The translations under genes and the position numbers were made by a program. Of a stretch of 9,250 bases of DNA, positions 5,392-9,250 are shown piece by piece. The stretch spans positions 16,520-25,769 of the forward strand of contig DOCI01000125.1 in NCBI GenBank assembly GCA_003503535.1. The letters are read 5' to 3'. Source of the DNA: Planctomycetaceae bacterium. Lineage in GTDB: Bacteria > Planctomycetota > Planctomycetia > Planctomycetales > Planctomycetaceae. Position 1 is the stretch's first letter; each line of letters starts with the position of its first letter. Below the pieces are notes generated by a model. That model did not search any database. It saw only the letters and a program-made list of their open reading frames with translations, and had not been told where the DNA came from.

Positions 5392-6759
5392 TTACGACGA
5401 AAGATTCTCCGCCACGTCTGTTCGATAGGCTGTCAATCCGGGGATGAACCCGACCAAAGCAGCCAGACCGATCATCACGGGGATGATGGTTAGTTCCATC
5501 GGATCGAAAACGAATGGATCGATGCTGAGTCCGGTGCGGGCTTCGAGGATAGGGCTGGCGAACATGATCAGTCCATGTCCGAGCAGTATTCCGAGAATTG
5601 CCCCTGCGAGACAGAGGATGATGGATTCGGTGATGATGATTGAAAAGACAGCCATCCGGTCTGCTCCGAGTGCCCGCATGATGGCGATTTCCCGTTTTCG
5701 TTCCGACATCGAATTGTAGATACTGACGAAAATACTGACGCCCGAAACCACAATAATGATTGCGGTCAGGTTGATCAGGATCAGCCGAACGTTACCAACC
5801 AGGTAAGTCATCAAACGTTGCATCGGGCGTATCGGATTGACAGCCTGAGCTTTGAATCCCTCTTTCAGGTCTGCAGAAAACTCAATGGCACGAGATTGAG
5901 CCAGTGTCGGATTCTTTGGGTCTTCTTTCATTCGGACGAGAATAGCCGTCACTTCCTTCTGCAAATCTGGCGTGGCATGATCGTGATGATGAGCGTGGTC
6001 ATGTCCACTATGATCGTGACCGGCGTGAGCTTCCATCTCCTTCAGATCAGCAGCGTGATAGGCTCGAACTTCCGCTTCCGTTTCCCCAAAGAATTCCACT
6101 TCCCGATCAATCGCTTCCTGAATCGGTTTCTCATGGCCTGCGATCGCATAAAAACCATTCAGGTTGACGAAAACCGTCCGGTCATTCGGTGTAGCAGTCG
6201 CTTCGAGGATGCCGACGATTTTGAATTTTTCATCGTGGACATGATCATCCTGACCGGCATGCACCATTTTGAATTCGTCGCCAATCTTCCAGTTGTTTTC
6301 ACGAGCGACGCTGGATCCAATCACCGATTCCCATTTTCCATTCGGCCATTCAGCACTCGTACGAAACTTCTTTCCCTGTGCGTATTCGACGGCAAAATAT
6401 TCAACGGTCGTGCCGAGAATTGGAAAATTTCCCTGTTCGGTGCTGTCGCCCAGTGCAATGGGTACAGCGATACCGATGTGCTTGTTTTCTTTTAACTCTT
6501 CGTAGTAACGGTACGGGAGGTTCTCGATGGGAGGAGCGATGCGATAAACCGTATTCAGGACCAGATCAAGTTCGCTCCCCTGGGGGCCGACAATCAAATC
6601 GTAGCCAAACCCCTGCAGGTCAAACGTCTTTGAAACGACTGTGTTGGCAATCAAAACGGCAATCATCAAAGCGACACCCAGAGCGACACTCAGGGCTGTC
6701 AGAGAAGAAGCCAGTAATCGCTGACGGATACTTTTCAGAGCGATTGTAAACAGATTCAT
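5392..6759 (-). CDS. FtsX/MacB-type ABC transporter permease with His-rich loop
   Basis: This is the membrane subunit of a MacB/LolCDE-like ABC system, paired with the ATPase encoded 67 bp upstream. The 455 residues have the family's four-helix layout: one N-terminal membrane helix (about 17-42, after SIRQRLLASSLTALSVALG), a large extracytoplasmic MacB-core-like domain (about 43-320), then three helices (about 325-350, 370-400 and 422-444). The cytoplasmic turn MSERKREIAIMRALGADR (351-368) is the coupling motif typical of FtsX-domain proteins. The unusual part is a His-rich stretch at 245-261 (HAGHDHSGHDHAHHHDH, 9 His in 17 residues), with further His at 167, 173, 175 and 235. It could bind zinc or another transition metal outside the membrane. 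Possible roles are metal handling, lipoprotein release or peptide export. The substrate is unproven. No strong ribosome site precedes the ATG. Confidence 0.88.
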   Translation of the reverse strand: MNLFTIALKSIRQRLLASSLTALSVALGVALMIAVLIANTVVSKTFDLQGFGYDLIVGPQGSELDLVLNTVYRIAPPIENLPYRYYEELKENKHIGIAVPIALGDSTEQGNFPILGTTVEYFAVEYAQGKKFRTSAEWPNGKWESVIGSSVARENNWKIGDEFKMVHAGQDDHVHDEKFKIVGILEATATPNDRTVFVNLNGFYAIAGHEKPIQEAIDREVEFFGETEAEVRAYHAADLKEMEAHAGHDHSGHDHAHHHDHATPDLQKEVTAILVRMKEDPKNPTLAQSRAIEFSADLKEGFKAQAVNPIRPMQRLMTYLVGNVRLILINLTAIIIVVSGVSIFVSIYNSMSERKREIAIMRALGADRMAVFSIIITESIILCLAGAILGILLGHGLIMFASPILEARTGLSIDPFVFDPMELTIIPVMIGLAALVGFIPGLTAYRTDVAENLSS

Positions 6760-6826
6760 ATCGAGTCAATTCGAATTTGATAGTTGGAGAATGCGATGAA
6801 AGAAGAAAATTAGCACAACTCATCCG

Positions 6827-7501
6827 TTAGACGTTTTGCAGCACCTTGTTGAATTCCTGCAAGGGAATTGTGCGATCAAACTGAGTCGCGATTTCCGGGG
6901 AATGTGTGACCAGCAACAATGAGACATTGTGTTCTCTGCAAATCTCGCCAATCAATTTGAGGATCGTTTCCTGATTGGCAGGATCGACACTGGCGGTTGG
7001 TTCGTCGGCTAATAGCAGACTGGGACGATTGGCCAGCGAGCGGGCAATGGCGACCCGTTGTTGTTCACCGACGGAAAGTTGAGCCGGTTTGTGTGTCAGA
7101 CGATGTCCCAAACCAACGCTTTCGAGCAATTGCTTTGCATGAGAGCGATCAGCTTTGCCACGGGCGAAACTCATGCCGAGCAAAACATTTTCAAAGGCGG
7201 TGAAGGCAGGCAGAAGATTGAATGTCTGGAAGACAAAGCCAATTCGCTCTGCACGGAATCGATCCCGACCCGCTTCCGGAAGTCGAGTGATTTCGATGTC
7301 ATCAATGAGAACCTCACCGGAATCCGGTTTCGTGATACCGGAGATCACATTGAGCAGAGTCGTCTTTCCGCCGCCACTCGAACCGACCAGGGCGGCTTGT
7401 TCGCCTGTTTCAAGTTTGAAGTGAGGAATATCGAGCACGGGCAAATCGTGTCCGTTCGGTTCCCGATAATTTTTGCGGACGTTTTTGAGTTCGAGAGACA
7501 T
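6827..7501 (-). CDS. ABC transporter ATP-binding protein (LolD/MacB type)
   Basis: This is the cytoplasmic ATPase that drives the adjacent FtsX-type permease, probably as a homodimer. At 224 residues it has the size of LolD/FtsE-like subunits. Motifs: Walker A GSSGGGKTT (40-48, a variant of the usual GPSGSGKST), Q-loop FVFQTFNLLP (89-98), signature LSVGEQQRVAIAR (142-154), Walker B LLLADEPTASVD (162-173) with catalytic E167, and switch H200 in LLLVTHSPE. The PAFTAFENVLL stretch after the Q-loop is typical of this subfamily. It is the first gene of the minus-strand ABC block, with the permease 67 bp downstream. It is divergent from the photolyase gene across 259 bp. The ATG lacks a clear Shine-Dalgarno site. 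Confidence 0.9.
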   Translation of the reverse strand: MSLELKNVRKNYREPNGHDLPVLDIPHFKLETGEQAALVGSSGGGKTTLLNVISGITKPDSGEVLIDDIEITRLPEAGRDRFRAERIGFVFQTFNLLPAFTAFENVLLGMSFARGKADRSHAKQLLESVGLGHRLTHKPAQLSVGEQQRVAIARSLANRPSLLLADEPTASVDPANQETILKLIGEICREHNVSLLLVTHSPEIATQFDRTIPLQEFNKVLQNV

Positions 7502-7541
7502 GTGGATTCAGTTTCAGTGTTTTATGAATGAGTTACATTCC

Positions 7542-7624
7542 GGGTGGCGGGACGCTAAGCATTTTCGGTTGTTCCCGATGGTTCCCCGATTCGGGGGCTT
7601 CTCTTCGAGGCGCCCCCGCCACCC
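7542..7624. repeat. 83-bp GC-rich inverted-repeat element
   Basis: Perfect 10-base terminal arms (GGGTGGCGGG at 7542-7551 and CCCGCCACCC at 7615-7624) enclose two inner palindromes: CCCCGATTCGGGG (7584-7596) and a hairpin GGGGGC...GCCCCC (7593-7617) whose stem continues with CTC/GAG. It sits between the divergent ABC and photolyase genes and is far more GC-rich than its flanks. The terminal arms suggest a REP- or MITE-like dispersed element. It could also act as a bidirectional transcription barrier. I see no coding capacity of note in it. Confidence 0.55.
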
Positions 7625-7686
7625 AGGTGGTTGAGTGATCATATCGAATTGTGAGCCGTTATCGAATGTTACGAGCGAATCCGTTC

Positions 7687-7714
7687 TTGCGTTGGAGAGT
7701 CTTGCCTCTATAAC
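7687..7714 (+). promoter_or_regulatory. Candidate promoter for the photolyase gene
   Basis: TTGCGT (-35, 3 of 6 matches) and TATAAC (-10, 5 of 6) are separated by 16 bp and lie about 47 bp before the photolyase start. The match is only fair. Just upstream are two direct repeats TATCGAAT (7642-7649 and 7660-7667), 18 bp apart, which could be an operator, though this is weak. Confidence 0.25.
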
Positions 7715-7747
7715 AGGAAGAAAACAGAGAATCAAAATTTATGCTTC

Positions 7748-7752
7748 AAAGG
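7748..7752 (+). promoter_or_regulatory. Ribosome binding site of the photolyase gene
   Basis: AAAGG lies 8 bases before the GTG at 7761 and supports that start. It falls inside a 7-codon reading frame (ATG at 7741) whose TGA overlaps the GTG. Confidence 0.4.
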
Positions 7753-7760
7753 CTGTTTAA

Positions 7761-9224
7761 GTGAGCGATTCAGAGAAAGATTTCCCCGTTATTGTCTGGT
7801 TTCGTCAGGATATGCGCCTGATTGATCACCCTGCATTACTGGAAGCCAGTAAGCTGGGGCGGCCACTCATTTTGCTGTACATTCTGCCTGAACGGGAAAC
7901 GGATTGGTTTCCCGGAGGGGCGACCTGCTGGTGGTTGTATCGGTCTTTAGAGGTTTTAAGCGATCAACTGGAAACCGAATTCAACCAAAAGCTGATACTC
8001 CGTCAGGGAGATGCACTGACTATTCTTAAGGATGTGATTCAACAGACAGAAGCCTCTGCTGTTTTCTGGAATCGCATTTATGAACCTCATGAGCAGGCGA
8101 CAGACGAACAGATTATTACGGAATTGTCGGATGAAGCCGTTATCTGCGAGTTATTCCAGGCCAGTTTGCTCGTCGATCCGACTGATATCTACACACAAAG
8201 CGATAACCCTTACCAGGTTTTCACGCCTTTCTGGAAAGCCTGCCTTAAAAAACTCGAATTCGCCAAACCATTGCCGAAACCTAAGAAACTGACTGTGCCC
8301 AAAAGGTTCCCTCAAAGTCTGGCTCTAAAGGATTTGAAATTGGATCCGACGATTGACTGGGCAGGGGGGCTGGAAGAAATGTGGTCTCCCGGGACTGAGG
8401 GAGCGCTGAAAAACCTCGATAAATTTCTGACAGAACTCGTCGAGAATTATCAGGAAGAGCGAAATCTCCCGAGCCATTATGGAACGTCGCGATTGTCTCC
8501 GCATTTGCACTTCGGGGAAATTACTCCTCGCCAGGTATATTGGAAAACGCAGGATGTGATCGCGAAATTCAAAGATGAAAATAAAAGCGACGCGGTAAAA
8601 AACGCGGACGTTTATCTCAGTGAAATCGGCTGGCGGGAGTTCAGCTATTATGTGCTTTATCACTTTCCGCATACCGTGAGCGAACCCTTGCAGGAGAAAT
8701 TTCAGGATTTTAGCTGGAAAAGCAGCAAAAAGTGGCTGAAAGCGTGGCAGAAAGGTCAGACCGGGTATCCCATTGTCGATGCAGGCATGCGGGAACTATG
8801 GCAGACCGGTTGGATGCACAATCGTGTTCGGATGATCGTCGCTTCATTTCTGACTAAAGATCTGCAGATCCATTGGCGAGAGGGAGCGGACTGGTTTATG
8901 GATACGCTTGTCGATGCCGATTTGGCCAGCAACACCTTCGGTTGGCAATGGGCTTCCGGCTGCGGAGCGGATGCTGCTCCCTATTTCCGAGTGTTCAACC
9001 CGACCACGCAGTCCGAAAAGTTTGATAAACAGGGGGATTATCTGCGAAAATGGTGCCCGGAACTGGCCGATTTGCCAAATAAATGGATTCACAAGCCTGC
9101 TGAAGCTCCCGATCAAGTATTACAGGAGGCTGGGGTGGAATTGGGGAAGGATTATCCAAAGCCCATCGTCAATCATGCAGAACAACGGGATCTCGCCCTC
9201 GAAAAATGGGAAAAAATCAAATAA
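7761..9224 (+). CDS. phrB: Class I deoxyribodipyrimidine photolyase (CPD photolyase)
   Basis: This light-driven flavoenzyme splits cyclobutane pyrimidine dimers in DNA. It is 487 residues, close to the family length of about 470. The N-terminal Rossmann-like antenna domain starts at VIVWFRQDMRLIDHPAL (10-26). The C-terminal FAD domain carries YGTSRLSPHLHFGEITPR (240-257), GWREFSYYV (290-298), GQTGYPIVDAGMRELWQTGW (332-351), HNRVRMIVASFLTKDL (353-368) and DAAPYFRVFNP (404-414). By alignment from memory with E. coli PhrB, the Trp chain (W306, W359, W382) corresponds to W329, W372 and W395, the substrate-contact W277 and W384 to W291 and W397, and the flavin-N5 Asn378 to N391. All are kept, so an active repair enzyme is expected rather than a cryptochrome. 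The start is GTG with AAAGG 8 bases upstream, and residues from 9 onward match the family start. It is transcribed alone here; the next gene lies outside the window. Confidence 0.94.
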   Translation: MSDSEKDFPVIVWFRQDMRLIDHPALLEASKLGRPLILLYILPERETDWFPGGATCWWLYRSLEVLSDQLETEFNQKLILRQGDALTILKDVIQQTEASAVFWNRIYEPHEQATDEQIITELSDEAVICELFQASLLVDPTDIYTQSDNPYQVFTPFWKACLKKLEFAKPLPKPKKLTVPKRFPQSLALKDLKLDPTIDWAGGLEEMWSPGTEGALKNLDKFLTELVENYQEERNLPSHYGTSRLSPHLHFGEITPRQVYWKTQDVIAKFKDENKSDAVKNADVYLSEIGWREFSYYVLYHFPHTVSEPLQEKFQDFSWKSSKKWLKAWQKGQTGYPIVDAGMRELWQTGWMHNRVRMIVASFLTKDLQIHWREGADWFMDTLVDADLASNTFGWQWASGCGADAAPYFRVFNPTTQSEKFDKQGDYLRKWCPELADLPNKWIHKPAEAPDQVLQEAGVELGKDYPKPIVNHAEQRDLALEKWEKIK

Positions 9225-9250
9225 TAGAAGGCGAGCCGAGCCAGTTATGG

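Noticed and set aside
5818..6749. Long plus-strand frames opposite the permease gene
   Set aside because: They lie entirely antisense to a gene with clear FtsX-family motifs, and their translations are rich in Cys, Arg and His with no domain pattern.
7514..7735. Minus-strand frame of 73 codons across the photolyase-ABC intergenic region
   Set aside because: It runs through the GC-rich inverted-repeat element, has no ribosome site and a composition (RPPGWRGRLEEKPPNRGT) that reflects the repeat rather than a protein.
361..9224. A combined DNA-repair island formed by the UvrA-like gene and the photolyase
   Set aside because: They lie about 5 kb apart on opposite strands with unrelated genes between them, so a shared system is not supported.

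Overview
The window looks like a chromosomal stretch from a bacterium of moderate GC content (about half, judged by eye). It is probably a member of the Planctomycetota. That assignment is an inference from weak ribosome binding sites, frequent GTG/TTG start candidates, an scpA with no visible scpB partner, a reduced UvrA paralogue and palindromic repeats between genes. No RNA gene, IS element, prophage or CRISPR array is visible. Most of the window is housekeeping or repair genes plus one ABC transporter.

Layout, left to right. A small unrecognised gene at 105-350 (+) may be the tail of a longer frame running off the left edge. It converges on a UvrA-family ABC ATPase (361-2946, -). Upstream of that, on the same strand, lies scpA (3031-3801, -), the kleisin of the SMC condensin complex. 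A 286-bp intergenic region (3802-4087) is dominated by repeat structures: a short hairpin, a 73-bp palindrome built from 10-bp units, and a GGCGTCTTGGCGG motif. A family 2-type glycosyltransferase of the TIGR04283 type (4088-4792, +) follows.

Next comes a minus-strand block whose transcription order is ABC ATPase (7501-6827), FtsX/MacB-type permease with a histidine-rich extracytoplasmic loop (6759-5392), PF09720-type antitoxin (5337-5083) and RelE/ParE-type toxin (5099-4803). The ATPase and permease form one MacB/LolCDE-like exporter or mechanotransmitter unit, and the His-rich loop hints at a metal. The toxin-antitoxin pair overlaps by 17 bp and sits 54 bp behind the permease. The divergent intergenic region 7502-7760 contains an 83-bp GC-rich inverted-repeat element and then the leader of a class I CPD photolyase (7761-9224, +), which has its FAD-site motifs and Trp electron-transfer chain intact.

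No clearly new multi-gene system can be claimed. The points most worth checking are the UvrA paralogue, which lacks the insertion domain and has altered ABC signatures in both halves, the His-rich FtsX permease, and the several families of intergenic palindromes.
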